Of a DNA stretch of 64,000 nucleotides, positions 43,424 to 52,568 are shown piece after piece; positions within the stretch are counted from its first letter, which is position 1, and the number at the start of each line of letters is the position of its first letter. The stretch is from assembly GCF_035994185.1 (NCBI RefSeq), contig NZ_CP108538.1, forward strand, positions 4,007,501 through 4,071,500. The letters run 5' to 3'. This DNA is from Streptomyces sp. NBC_01217. GTDB lineage: Bacteria > Actinomycetota > Actinomycetes > Streptomycetales > Streptomycetaceae. The notes under the pieces are model-generated. The model ran no database searches, had not been told where the DNA came from, and saw nothing but the letters and a program-made list of their open reading frames with translations. The position numbers and the translations under genes are program-made.

Positions 43424-44623
43424 ATGACAGACACAGCAGACACGGACGAGCAGTCGCCATCGGGATCGCCGTCGGAGTCGGAATCGGAATCGAAGTCGGC
43501 GCAGCGGCTGCGCAGGCTGAATGCCTGGCGCGCGGCCGAGCGGGCCTTGATCAGGCCGCCCATGGACCTGTCGCTCGGTGAACGGCTGGCCGCACTGGCG
43601 GCGGGGGCCGGGACGGTCACCGATCCCGACCGCCCCGCGGACATCTACGGCGACGGCGTCGTCGCCGAGCTGGAGGGGCGGATCGCGGGCCTGCTGGGCA
43701 CGGAGGCCGCCGCGTTCTTCCCGACCGGGACGATGGCGCAGCAGGTCGCGCTGCGGTGCTGGGCCGGACGGACCGGCAACTCCACGGTGGCGCTGCATCC
43801 CCTGGCACACCCCGAGGTGCACGAGCGCGGCGCGCTGGGAGCGGTGAGCGGGCTGCGTACCGTCCATCCGACGTCCGAGCCCCGGCTGCCCACGGCGCAG
43901 GAGATCCATGACTTCGCCGAGCCGTTCGGCACGATGATGCTGGAGCTGCCGTTGCGCGATGCCGGTTTCGTCCTGCCGACGTGGGAGGAGCTGGAGGCCG
44001 TCGTGGCGGCCGCGCGGGAACGCGATGCAGTGGTGCACTTCGACGGCGCGCGGCTGTGGGAGTGCGCCTCCCACTTCGGGCGGGAGCTGCCGGAGATCGC
44101 GGCGCTCGCGGACAGTGTGTACGTCTCGTTCTACAAGACGCTCGGCGGCATTTCCGGGGCCGCGCTGGCCGGTTCCGAGTCGCTGATCGAGGAGGCCCGC
44201 ACCTGGCGCCACCGGTACGGCGGACAGCTCTTCCAGCAGTTCCCGGCGGCGCTCGCCGCACTGATCGGCCTCGACCAGGAGCTGCCGCAGCTGCCTTCGT
44301 ACGTGGCACGGGCGAAGGTGGTGGCCGGGGCGCTGGCCGAGGGCTTCTCGGCGGCGGGCGTCGGCTGGTTCCGGGTGCATCCGGATCCGCCGCACACGCA
44401 CCAGTTCCGGGTGTGGCTGCCGTACGGGGCGGATGCCCTGACGGAGGCGGCGGTGCGGCAGGCGGAGGAGACGGGCGTGGCGCTCTTCCGCGTCTGGCAC
44501 CCTGCGGCTGCCGGGCCGCCCGGGGTGTCGCTCACCGAGGTCACGGTGGGGCGGGAAGGGCTGGAGTGGACGGCGCAGGATGTACGGGGGGCGGTGGCGG
44601 AGTTCCTGAAGCGGGTGGCTTAG
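43424..44623 (+). CDS. Threonine aldolase / beta-eliminating lyase
   Basis: A 399-residue PLP fold-type I enzyme. The Lys Schiff-base site is VSFYKTLGGISGAALAG, the Asp that supports the pyridine nitrogen lies in VVHFDGARLWE, and FPTGTMAQQVALRCW is the phosphate-binding stretch. It cleaves beta-hydroxy amino acids to glycine and an aldehyde. The first 25 residues are Ser/Glu-rich repeats of unknown role, likely disordered. Confidence 0.88.
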   Translation: MTDTADTDEQSPSGSPSESESESKSAQRLRRLNAWRAAERALIRPPMDLSLGERLAALAAGAGTVTDPDRPADIYGDGVVAELEGRIAGLLGTEAAAFFPTGTMAQQVALRCWAGRTGNSTVALHPLAHPEVHERGALGAVSGLRTVHPTSEPRLPTAQEIHDFAEPFGTMMLELPLRDAGFVLPTWEELEAVVAAARERDAVVHFDGARLWECASHFGRELPEIAALADSVYVSFYKTLGGISGAALAGSESLIEEARTWRHRYGGQLFQQFPAALAALIGLDQELPQLPSYVARAKVVAGALAEGFSAAGVGWFRVHPDPPHTHQFRVWLPYGADALTEAAVRQAEETGVALFRVWHPAAAGPPGVSLTEVTVGREGLEWTAQDVRGAVAEFLKRVA

Positions 44624-44761
44624 CGGGGGCTGCCGAGCGGCCCGGGGCCGACATGTTCACCCCGGGTCCCCGCCCGGACGGTTCCGTAACTGTCGATCAT
44701 GTGTTGCTGAATGGCGTCCATGACCGCAGTGTGGGCCGGTCCCGCCCGTCCGGCCCGTCGA

Positions 44762-44778
44762 TTGACGACCGCCGTCAA
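44762..44778. promoter_or_regulatory. Short inverted repeat upstream of ArsR-type gene
   Basis: TTGACG (44762-44767) and CGTCAA (44773-44778) are perfect inverted arms around five bases, about 48 bases before the regulator start. TTGACG also resembles a -35 box. This may be an autoregulatory operator; evidence is weak. Confidence 0.35.
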
Positions 44779-44825
44779 ATGGCGCGTGGCCTCCCCCGCA
44801 CACCCCGCACTATGGAGGGGTGAGC

Positions 44826-45926
44826 GTGCACATCGACATCGCCGGGCTGGCGCCCGAGCACATCGTCTTCGAGACCTCCCCCCTCGCCGAGCTGGGGCTG
44901 GCCCTGCACGCCCTCGCCGAGCCGGGACACCACCCGGGCCTGCACGGCTGGGCGACGGCGACCGCGAGCGCGCTGGAGCCCGACCTCGCGGACCGGCTGC
45001 ACGAGGCCGACTTCCTGTGGAGCCACACGTTCTCGGACGTCTTCATGCCGTTTGCCGGGGTCCGTGGCGGCAACGGCAGGACGGGCGCGAACCTCGCCGA
45101 GGACCTGGACATCCTCGACCGGCTCGACGACGAGCGGTTCGTCTCCGCCGCCCTGGAGTTCACCTGCTCCAGCCACTACGCGATCGGCGCGCCCTCCCCC
45201 CTCGACGACGCGACGATGCGCGCCCGCGCTCTGGAGCTGGCGGCGGCGCGCGGTCCCCGGCAGGTGGAGTTCACCCGGCAGCTGCTGGCCGACCCCGTCT
45301 CCGTACGCCGCTGGGTACGGCGCCTGTTCGAGGACTGCGACCAGGCGTTCTTCGGCGACACCTGGCGACGCGTGCAGGTCCAGCTGGTCGCCGACGCCCG
45401 GCACAAGACGGATCTGCTGCGGCACAAGGGCATCGGCGAGGCGATGGGCGCGGTGTCCCCGGCCCTGTCGCTCGACGAGGCCGGGACCAGGATCAGCGCC
45501 GACAAGCTCGCCGAGGGCAGGACCAGCGCCACGGGCCCCGGGCTCACCCTCGTCCCGTCCGCCTTCGGCTGGCCGCACCTGATGGTGCTGCACGCGCCGG
45601 GCTGGCGACCGGTGATCCACTACCCGGTGCACCAGCCCGAGCTGCCCTCCCCCGCCTCCGTGGAACTGCTCCAGCTGCGCATGGAGGCGCTGGCCAACCC
45701 GATGCGGATGCGCCTGTGCCGCCATCTCGCCCGGTCCGCGCACACGACCGGCGAGCTGGCCGATATGCACGGCATCACGGCGCCCGAGGTCTCCCGGCAC
45801 CTCGCGGTGCTGAAGAAGGCGAGCCTGGTCACCACCCGGCGGCGCGGCCGGTACGTACTGCACCAGCTGGACCTGACCGTGGTGGCCCGGCTCGGCAGCG
45901 ACTTCCTGGAAGGCGTTCTGCGCTGA
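44826..45926 (+). CDS. ArsR-type regulator with DUF5937-like N-terminal domain
   Basis: A 366-residue protein. The N-terminal ~280 residues form an alpha-rich domain with repeated Trp and Leu (LHEADFLWSHTFSDVFMPFA, CDQAFFGDTWRRVQVQLVAD). The C-terminal winged helix is ArsR-like (LANPMRMRLCRHLARSAHTT, GITAPEVSRHLAVLKKASLV). The GTG at 44826 is chosen over 44820, since GGAGG at 44814-44818 then sits at a normal spacing. Ligand unknown. Confidence 0.84.
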   Translation: MHIDIAGLAPEHIVFETSPLAELGLALHALAEPGHHPGLHGWATATASALEPDLADRLHEADFLWSHTFSDVFMPFAGVRGGNGRTGANLAEDLDILDRLDDERFVSAALEFTCSSHYAIGAPSPLDDATMRARALELAAARGPRQVEFTRQLLADPVSVRRWVRRLFEDCDQAFFGDTWRRVQVQLVADARHKTDLLRHKGIGEAMGAVSPALSLDEAGTRISADKLAEGRTSATGPGLTLVPSAFGWPHLMVLHAPGWRPVIHYPVHQPELPSPASVELLQLRMEALANPMRMRLCRHLARSAHTTGELADMHGITAPEVSRHLAVLKKASLVTTRRRGRYVLHQLDLTVVARLGSDFLEGVLR

Positions 45927-46009
45927 GCGACGGCCGGTTCGGCCGAAGCGGATGTGCCTGATCCCCGTCCGCGTACGCCGCACCCGGTGCCGCAGCGCGC
46001 TCTCCCGCT

Positions 46010-46684
46010 TCAGCCCGCCCCGCCACCGGCCCGGACCATGCCCGTCTCGTACGCGAGGACGACGACCTGCACCCGGTCGCGCAGGCTCAGTTTGGTGAGG
46101 ATGCGGCCCACATGCGTCTTCACGGTCGCCTCGGAGAGGACCAGGCGCGCCGCGATCTCGCCGTTCGACAGGCCCTGTGCGACCAGCAGCATCACTTCGC
46201 GTTCGCGTTCGGTGAGCTTGGCGATGCCCTTGTGCAGCGGTTCGCGGGTGCCGCTCGGCAGCAGCGGGGAGAAGCGGTCGAGCAGCCGGCGCGTGGTGGA
46301 CGGGGCGACTACGGCGTCACCGCTGTGCACGGAGCGGATAGCGGCGAGCAGTTCGGCGGGCGGTACGTCCTTGAGCATGAAGCCGCTGGCCCCGGCCTTC
46401 AGCCCGGAGAAGGCGTACTCGTCGAGGTCGAACGTGGTCAGGATGAGCACCTTGGGCGCGTCCGGCTGCGCGCAGATGCGGCGGGTGGCCTCGACGCCGT
46501 CCAGCCTCGGCATCCGTACGTCCATCAGCACCACGTCGACGGAGGTGGAGCGCAGGATCTCGATCGCCTCCGCGCCGTCGCCGGCCTCGGCCACGACCTC
46601 CATGTCCGGCTGGGCGGCGAGCACCATCCGGAAGCCGGTGCGCAGCAGCACCTGGTCGTCGACGAGCATCACGCGGATCGCCAT
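46010..46684 (-). CDS. NarL/LuxR-type response regulator
   Basis: A 224-residue regulator. Acid pocket D9-D10, phospho-acceptor Asp55 (VLMDVRMPRLDGVEATRR), Lys in GASGFMLKDVPP, and a LuxR helix-turn-helix (LTEREREVMLLVAQGLSNGE, SEATVKTHVGRILTKLSLRD). It is cotranscribed with the upstream kinase gene, separated by 44 bases. Target genes are unknown. Confidence 0.94.
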   Translation of the reverse strand: MAIRVMLVDDQVLLRTGFRMVLAAQPDMEVVAEAGDGAEAIEILRSTSVDVVLMDVRMPRLDGVEATRRICAQPDAPKVLILTTFDLDEYAFSGLKAGASGFMLKDVPPAELLAAIRSVHSGDAVVAPSTTRRLLDRFSPLLPSGTREPLHKGIAKLTEREREVMLLVAQGLSNGEIAARLVLSEATVKTHVGRILTKLSLRDRVQVVVLAYETGMVRAGGGAG

Positions 46685-46728
46685 GAGGGTCCTTGTCTCC
46701 TGTTCCTGTCCAGCAAGGGGGCAGTGGG

Positions 46729-47931
46729 CTAGTGGGCCGGCTTGAGCGGCAGCAGTGCGCTGATCCGGAACCCGCCGCCGGGCCGCGGCCCGGCGTCCAG
46801 CGTGCCGCCGACCATGCCGACCCGCTCGCGCATACCGATCATTCCGTGGCCCGCGCCGTCGGCGCCGCCGTCCTCGTACAGCTCGTGCGCCGCGCCCCGC
46901 CCGTCGTCCTCGACCAGCAGCCCGAGCCCGTCGTCGAAGTAGACCAGCCGCACACTGGCCCCTGCGTCCGGGCCGCCGTGCTTGCGGGTGTTGGTCAGGG
47001 CCTCCTGCACGATGCGGTACGCGGTCAGCTCGACCCCGCTGGGCAGCGGGCGCGGGGTGCCCTCGATCTTGAAGTCGACGGCCAGTCCGGTCCGCCTGAC
47101 CTGTTCGATCAGGTCCTCGATCTGCTCGACATCGGGCTGCGGAACGTACTCCCCGCTCTCCTTGACGTCACCGGTCCGCAGCACCCCGAGCAGCCGCCGC
47201 ATCTCGGCGAGGGCCTGCCGGCCGGTGCTGGAGATGGTCTCCAGGGCCTGCCGGGCCTGGTCGGGGGCCGCGTCCATGACGTACGCCGCGCCGTCGGCCT
47301 GCACCACCATCACCGAGACGTTGTGCGCGACGACATCGTGGAGCTCGCGGGCGATACGGGCCCGCTCGGCGGCCACCGCGACCTTCGACTGCGCCTCGCG
47401 CTCCCGCTCCAGCCGGGCCGCGCGCTCCTCCAGCTGGCTGAGGTAGGCGCGCCGGGTCCGCATCGAGTCGCCGAGCACCCAGGCGAGTACGAACGGCACG
47501 GTCATCACGACGCAGACGAAGACCTGCTGGAGCCAGCTGCCCCGCGGTACGTCCTGCGGCCAGCGCAGCTGGGAGAGACCGGCCGCGCTCAGGCTGCAGA
47601 CCAGTGCGAGCCGGGACGCCCAGCGCTCCCCGAGAGCGGCCACGGTGAAGACGATCACCAGCAGCGCGAAGTCCGCGACGCCCGGCTTGACCTCGAAGAC
47701 CAACTGCGCGACGCCCATCGCGATGGCGAGCAGCAGCATCTTCTCCGGCGTGCGTCGGCGCAGCGCGACGACCGTGCACAGGCCGATGGCTATCGGCACG
47801 GCGGCGATCCGCTCGGCGGTGCTGCCCGCGAGCGCCACCATGGACAGGCCGGAGAACCCGAGGAGGCAGACAGCCCAGAAGCTGTCGACGCCCGTCGGGT
47901 GTCTGCGGATGAAGTCGTAGAGGCGCTGCAC
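46729..47931 (-). CDS. Sensor histidine kinase, HisKA_3 type
   Basis: A 400-residue membrane kinase. The N-terminal half has four to six helices (SFWAVCLLGFSGLSMVALAG, IAAVPIAIGLCTVVAL, FALLVIVFTVAALG, VFVCVVMTVPFVLAWVLG). A coiled segment (LEERAARLEREREAQSKVAV) follows. The phosphoacceptor is in RIARELHDVVAHNVSVMVVQ, and the HATPase domain contains AYRIVQEALTNTRKHG and VEDDGRG. The GTG at 47931 is favoured over 47964. Confidence 0.92.
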   Translation of the reverse strand: MQRLYDFIRRHPTGVDSFWAVCLLGFSGLSMVALAGSTAERIAAVPIAIGLCTVVALRRRTPEKMLLLAIAMGVAQLVFEVKPGVADFALLVIVFTVAALGERWASRLALVCSLSAAGLSQLRWPQDVPRGSWLQQVFVCVVMTVPFVLAWVLGDSMRTRRAYLSQLEERAARLEREREAQSKVAVAAERARIARELHDVVAHNVSVMVVQADGAAYVMDAAPDQARQALETISSTGRQALAEMRRLLGVLRTGDVKESGEYVPQPDVEQIEDLIEQVRRTGLAVDFKIEGTPRPLPSGVELTAYRIVQEALTNTRKHGGPDAGASVRLVYFDDGLGLLVEDDGRGAAHELYEDGGADGAGHGMIGMRERVGMVGGTLDAGPRPGGGFRISALLPLKPAH

Positions 47932-48027
47932 GTAACCCAGCGTAGGGAAAGGCGGTAGGTGCACGGGTCAACCGAGGGGCCGATCCGGCTGCAGGGACCG
48001 TACTCCCCAAGGTGGAGACTTGGAAAC

Positions 48028-49092
48028 GTGACGGATGAGTGGCATGGGTGGCGGGATGCGGCAGAGACCGCTTTGTACGGGGACGGGGGGTTCTACCGGA
48101 GCCCCGAAGGGCCGGCGGGCCACTTCCGCACCTCTGTCCACGCGTCGCCGCTGTTCGCCCGTGCCGTCGCCCGGCTGCTGGTCAGGACGGCGCGGGAGCT
48201 GGGCACCGGCTCGGTCGACCTGGTGGATCTGGGGGCGGGGCGGGGCGAACTGCTGACGGGCGTGCTGGCGGCGCTCGCGGCAGTGGGCACCGACGGTCTC
48301 GCCGTACGGGCTTACGCCGTGGAGCTCGCCGCCCGCCCGGCCGGTCTGGACCCACGGATCGAATGGTGCGCCGAGCCGCCGAAGGGGACGTACGGTCTGC
48401 TGTTCGCCAACGAGTGGCTGGACAACGTCCCGACCGACGTCGCCGAGACCGATGCGGACGGTGTCGACCGCTATGTCCTCGTCCGGGCGCCGGACGGTAC
48501 GGAGCGGCTCGGCGAGCCGGTGACCGGGGCGGACGCCGAGTGGCTGCGCCGCTGGTGGCCGTCGGCCGGACCGGGCACCCGCGCGGAGATCGGCCGCCCG
48601 CGCGACGAGGCCTGGGCGCGGGCGGTGTCCACACTGTCCGGGGGGCTCGCGGTGGCGGTGGACTACGCACACGTACGGGAGGCCCGGCCGCCCTTCGGCA
48701 CGCTGACCGGCTTCCGGTCCGGCCGCGAGGTGCGGCCGGTGCCGGACGGCAGCTGCGACCTCACCTCGCACGTGGCGCTGGACGCGTGCGCGGCGGCGGT
48801 GACGGCGGTGGACGGGACCGCACCACCCGAGCTGCTGACACAGCGCGAGGCCCTGCACCACCTCGGCATCACCGGCGAACGCCCCCCGCTGAGCCTGGCA
48901 TCGACCGACCCTGCCGGATACGTACGTGCCCTGGCCTCGGCGAGCGAGGCAGCCGAACTCACAGCCCGGAACGGCCTGGGCGACTTCGCCTGGCTACTAC
49001 AACGAAAACCCCGCCTCCCCTCGGCCGAACCGAGCCCCACCCCGGCCGAACCCAGCCTCACCACGGCAGAACGCAGCCCCTCCGGCGATTGA
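48028..49092 (+). CDS. SAM-dependent methyltransferase, MidA/NDUFAF7-like
   Basis: A 354-residue protein. SAM site [20 protein letters not shown], plus family-specific elements [52 protein letters not shown] and [10 protein letters not shown]. This is the COG1565 pattern whose mitochondrial member dimethylates an Arg of the complex I 49-kDa subunit. Its downstream neighbour encodes that subunit's homologue. The start GTG has GGTGGAG upstream. The C-terminal 25 residues are AEPS-type repeats that end in the dispersed element. Confidence 0.85.
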   Translation: MTDEWHGWRDAAETALYGDGGFYRSPEGPAGHFRTSVHASPLFARAVARLLVRTARELGTGSVDLVDLGAGRGELLTGVLAALAAVGTDGLAVRAYAVELAARPAGLDPRIEWCAEPPKGTYGLLFANEWLDNVPTDVAETDADGVDRYVLVRAPDGTERLGEPVTGADAEWLRRWWPSAGPGTRAEIGRPRDEAWARAVSTLSGGLAVAVDYAHVREARPPFGTLTGFRSGREVRPVPDGSCDLTSHVALDACAAAVTAVDGTAPPELLTQREALHHLGITGERPPLSLASTDPAGYVRALASASEAAELTARNGLGDFAWLLQRKPRLPSAEPSPTPAEPSLTTAERSPSGD

Positions 49093-49095
49093 GGA
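49077..49095 (+). repeat. Dispersed 19-bp Streptomyces repeat supplying a stop codon (copy 2)
   Basis: CCCCTCCGGCGATTGAGGA. Its TGA is the stop of the methyltransferase gene. It differs at one base from the minus-strand element at 9474-9492. This copy continues directly into the 24-base direct repeat that follows. Confidence 0.75.
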
Positions 49096-49172
49096 GCGGG
49101 GTCCGGGGCACAGCCCCGGTCGGAACCAGCTCTGTCGGTGCTTGACGCGCGGGGTCCGGGGCACAGCCCCGG
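49096..49172. repeat. Pair of identical 24-bp direct repeats
   Basis: The sequence at 49096-49119 is repeated exactly at 49149-49172, with unit starts 53 bases apart. Each contains GGGGCACAGCCCC, a small hairpin with a three-base loop. The pair fills the gap between the methyltransferase and nuoD and may act as an attenuator or be a leftover of repeat expansion. Confidence 0.85.
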
Positions 49173-49194
49173 GCGCTCAGGGAATACTGGCCGT

Positions 49195-50337
49195 ATGACG
49201 GAGACGACAGTCGGCATCGGCGGCGCAGCGGAGAGCACCGACATGGTGCTCAACATCGGCCCCCAGCACCCCTCCACCCACGGCGTGCTCCGTCTGCGCA
49301 TCGTCCTCGACGGCGAACGCATCCAGCACGCCGAACCGGTCATCGGCTACATGCACCGCGGCGCGGAGAAGCTGTTCGAGGCCCGCGACTACCGGCAGAT
49401 CGTGATGCTCGCCAACCGCCACGACTGGCTGTCGGCGTTCTCCAACGAGCTGGGCGTCGTGATGGCCGTCGAGCGCATGCTCGGCATGGAGGTCCCGGAG
49501 CGTGCGGTCTGGACGCGCACCCTGCTCGCCGAGCTGAACCGGGTCCTGAACCATCTGATGTTCCTCGGCTCGTACCCGCTCGAACTCGGCGGGATCACCC
49601 CGGTGTTCTACGCCTTCCGCGAGCGCGAGGAGCTCCAGGCCGTGATGGAGGAGGTCTCCGGCGGCCGGATGCACTACATGTTCAACCGGGTCGGCGGCCT
49701 CAAGGAGGACCTCCCCGCGGGCTGGCTCGGCCGTGCCAGGGACGCCATCGCCTCGGTCCGGTCCCGGATGGACGTGTACGACGACCTGGTGCTCGGCAAC
49801 GAGATCTTCCGGGGCCGCACCCGCGGTGTCGGCGTGCTGTCCGCAGGGACGGTGCACGCCTACGGGGTGTCCGGACCGATCGCCCGCGCCTCGGGAGTCG
49901 ACTTCGATCTGCGGCGCGACGAGCCGTATCTCGCGTACGGGGAGCTGCAGGACACGCTCAAGGTCGTCACCCGCACCGAGGGCGACTGCCTGGCCCGGTT
50001 CGAATGCCTGCTGGACCAGACGCACAACGCGCTGGAGCTGGCGGACGCCTGCCTGGACCGGATGGCCGGCCTGGCGCTTGGCCCGATCAACCAACGGCTG
50101 CCCAAGGTGCTGAAGGCCCCCGAGGGCCACACCTACGCCTGGACCGAGAACCCGCTCGGCATCAACGGCTACTACCTGGTGTCCAAGGGCGAGAAGACCC
50201 CGTACCGGCTGAAGCTCCGCTCCGCCTCGTACAACAACATCCAGGCACTCACCGAGCTGCTGCCGGGCACACTGGTCGCCGACATGGTGGCGATCCTGGG
50301 CTCGCTCTTCTTCGTCGTCGGCGACATCGACAAGTAG
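49195..50337 (+). CDS. nuoD: Orphan NADH-quinone oxidoreductase subunit D
   Basis: A 380-residue 49-kDa-type subunit outside any nuo operon (nuoD2 type). The conserved N-terminus is [20 protein letters not shown], followed by HRGAEK with Arg55, and a typical C-terminus ([11 protein letters not shown]). The stretch equivalent to the quinone-site MDYLHSF of other NuoDs reads HDWLSAF (Trp78). The remaining core is intact and shows no frameshift. No other nuo gene lies in the window. It follows the MidA-like methyltransferase by about 100 bases on the same strand. Confidence 0.92.
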   Translation: MTETTVGIGGAAESTDMVLNIGPQHPSTHGVLRLRIVLDGERIQHAEPVIGYMHRGAEKLFEARDYRQIVMLANRHDWLSAFSNELGVVMAVERMLGMEVPERAVWTRTLLAELNRVLNHLMFLGSYPLELGGITPVFYAFREREELQAVMEEVSGGRMHYMFNRVGGLKEDLPAGWLGRARDAIASVRSRMDVYDDLVLGNEIFRGRTRGVGVLSAGTVHAYGVSGPIARASGVDFDLRRDEPYLAYGELQDTLKVVTRTEGDCLARFECLLDQTHNALELADACLDRMAGLALGPINQRLPKVLKAPEGHTYAWTENPLGINGYYLVSKGEKTPYRLKLRSASYNNIQALTELLPGTLVADMVAILGSLFFVVGDIDK

Positions 50338-50370
50338 ACCGCGACAAACAGGCCGCGGGGCCCCGGACCG

Positions 50371-51381
50371 CTACGAGATCGCGCTGCGCAGCTCCACCAC
50401 GTCGAGCTGCTCGGTCTCGTCGTGCGCGGTCAGGTCGATGACCTTGCCGACGGCCCGGTTCTCGGCCGTGCCCGTGCGGTGCGCGGCCAGCGCCTCCTCT
50501 CCCACCACGTCCGCGAGGTCCTCGTTCTGCACGGACTCGATCGCGGCGCGCGCCTTCTGCGTACCGAAGAAGTCGAAGCTGCCCTGCGGCACCGGATGGC
50601 GGCGGGACGCCGCGTAGGGAGCGACGGCGCTGGCGCGCGGAACGGCGCGTGCCGCGGGCAGCGCGGCGGACGGCCGGGTCGCGGGAAGGGCGGCCTGCGG
50701 GCGCGTGTGGTGCGTCCCGGACTCGTCCGCGGCCGCCGCGTGCTTCCCCTGCCGCTCCTCCGCCTCCCGGGCCCGCTCCGCGAGATCCCGCTCCCTGGCC
50801 TGCTCGGCGGTACGGCGCGCTTCCTGGAGCGCCCCGTTGCGCGCGAGGTCCTCCAGCGCCTTGGCGGCACGCAGATAGGTGGCCGGTGTCGGCGTGCTGC
50901 GTGCGGCGGGCAGCTCCCGGGGCGCGGCGGCTTCGAGCGCGAGCTGCCTGCGGCCCTCCAGCGCGCTGGCCCGCTCGGTCTCGGCGTTGGCGTACCGCCG
51001 CAGCAGCGCGGCGTGCTCCCCGCGCAGGTTGGCGAGCTCCACGCGCTTGCGGCGCAGCTTCGTCTCCAGCCGTACGCGCAGCTCCCGCGACTCCTCCAGG
51101 TCGGCCTCCAGCTCGGCCGTGCGCTCCTCGGCCCGCCATTCGTCACCGGCGCGGGCGCGCGTCAGATCCGCGACACGACGGCCCGCCTCCCGGTCCCAGC
51201 TGCGCATCAGATACGCACCGGTCACGGCAGCGGCCGCCGCGGCGGCCACCAGACCGCGCAGGACCAGGGGCTCGGCGAGCAGCCAGGCGCCCGCGGCACA
51301 GAGCACCGAGGCTCCGGCGACGACCGAAGGCGGAAGGATTCTGTGCAGAGGTGGCGAATGGCGATGACGTCCACGTGGCAT
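50371..51381 (-). CDS. Membrane protein with long coiled coil, unknown function
   Basis: A 336-residue protein. Two N-terminal helices (VVAGASVLCAAGAWLLAEPL, VLRGLVAAAAAAAVTGAYLM) are followed by Glu/Arg-rich coiled coil (ELEADLEESRELRVRLETKL) and a disordered Ala/Pro-rich C-terminal half. No catalytic motif is visible. The layout is that of a structural or scaffold protein. It is convergent with nuoD. Confidence 0.78.
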   Translation of the reverse strand: MPRGRHRHSPPLHRILPPSVVAGASVLCAAGAWLLAEPLVLRGLVAAAAAAAVTGAYLMRSWDREAGRRVADLTRARAGDEWRAEERTAELEADLEESRELRVRLETKLRRKRVELANLRGEHAALLRRYANAETERASALEGRRQLALEAAAPRELPAARSTPTPATYLRAAKALEDLARNGALQEARRTAEQARERDLAERAREAEERQGKHAAAADESGTHHTRPQAALPATRPSAALPAARAVPRASAVAPYAASRRHPVPQGSFDFFGTQKARAAIESVQNEDLADVVGEEALAAHRTGTAENRAVGKVIDLTAHDETEQLDVVELRSAIS

Positions 51382-51475
51382 GGCCTGAAATTTACCGTGT
51401 GTACGGGGCTATCGGGAGGCCGCCCGGCAATCTGTTCCCGGCCGGTTACCTGACGGCCTCCGATCCCCCCAATAC

Positions 51476-52462
51476 CTACTTCTCGATGAGTCCCTTCGAC
51501 TGCAGATAGTCCTTGGCCACATCGGCGGGCTTTGCGCGCTCGGCGTCGACCTTGCGGTTCAGTTCCGCGAGATCCTCGGTCGTCAGGGCCTTGGTGAGCT
51601 TGCCGAGTGCATCGGCAATGTCCGGGGAACCGGCGTCCTTGGCATTGACGACCGGCAGAACGTTGTCCGCGTTCTGGAGCTTCTTGTCGTCCTCCAGGAA
51701 CACCAGGCCGTAGCTGTCCAGCACCGCGTCCGTGGTGGTGGTGAGGACCAGCTGGTCCTTGCCGTCCTTGACGGCCTGCTTGGACTGCGGTGTACCGACT
51801 CCCTTGGGGTCGATACCGGTGACATCGATGCCGTACGTCTTCTTCAGGCCCGGCGCGCAGAACGGCCGCACCTCGCACTCGTCACCCGCCGCGATCTTCA
51901 CCTTCAGCTTGGAGGCACCGAGGTCCGAAAGGGTCTTCAGCTTGTTCTCGTCGGCGAATTCCTTGGTCACCGCGAAGGCGTTCTGGTCGACGGCCTCGCC
52001 GACCGGGAGCACCTTCAGTCCGAGCGGGCCCGCGAGCTTCTCCAGCGCCGCGACCGTGGCGGCCGCGTCACCGGAGGCGACCGGCTTCTTCCCGGCCTCC
52101 TTCGCGCCGTTCACCTTGGCGTTGAGGAATTCGGCGATCGTCGCGGCATATTCGGGGACGACATCGATCTCGCCCTTCTCCAGAGACGGTTCGTACAGCT
52201 CCCGGTTGGCCACCGTGGTGACTGAGGTGCTGTATCCGGCGTCGCCCAGGATCTGCGCGTACAGCTCGGCGAGCACCTTGGACTCGGTGAAGGACGCCGC
52301 GCCGACGACGAGCGAGCCCTTCTTGCCGGAACCGCCGGAGTCGCCCGAGGCCGCCGAGCTCCCCTTGTCCTTCTCCAGGCTGTCGCCACCGCAGGCGGCG
52401 AGCGAGCCGGCCAGCGCGACCATGCCGATGACCGCGCCCGCTATTCGCGAGGTCTTGCTCAT
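51476..52462 (-). CDS. Glycine betaine/choline-type ABC transporter substrate-binding lipoprotein
   Basis: A 328-residue binding protein of the OpuBC/OsmF class. Signal with lipobox SLAACGG follows the ATG at 52462; an upstream Met at 52483 is unneeded. Domain marks are LVVGAASFTESKVLAELYAQ, GEIDVVPEYAATIAEFLNA and LVLTTTTDAVLDSYGLV. It supplies the two permeases upstream on this strand. Confidence 0.92.
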   Translation of the reverse strand: MSKTSRIAGAVIGMVALAGSLAACGGDSLEKDKGSSAASGDSGGSGKKGSLVVGAASFTESKVLAELYAQILGDAGYSTSVTTVANRELYEPSLEKGEIDVVPEYAATIAEFLNAKVNGAKEAGKKPVASGDAAATVAALEKLAGPLGLKVLPVGEAVDQNAFAVTKEFADENKLKTLSDLGASKLKVKIAAGDECEVRPFCAPGLKKTYGIDVTGIDPKGVGTPQSKQAVKDGKDQLVLTTTTDAVLDSYGLVFLEDDKKLQNADNVLPVVNAKDAGSPDIADALGKLTKALTTEDLAELNRKVDAERAKPADVAKDYLQSKGLIEK

Positions 52463-52568
52463 TGTGTTCTCCGTCCACAGCAACAGGGGCTGTCTGAGAT
52501 GAAATCCGGTGAAACAGAGGATGCGACGGCGTGGGCCGACGGACGGTCGCGCCGAGCCGTCATACCAG

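Noticed and set aside
44820..44825. GTG at 44820 as the ArsR-type gene start
   Set aside because: It would sit directly on GGAGG with almost no spacing; GTG 44826 has a normal seven-base spacing.
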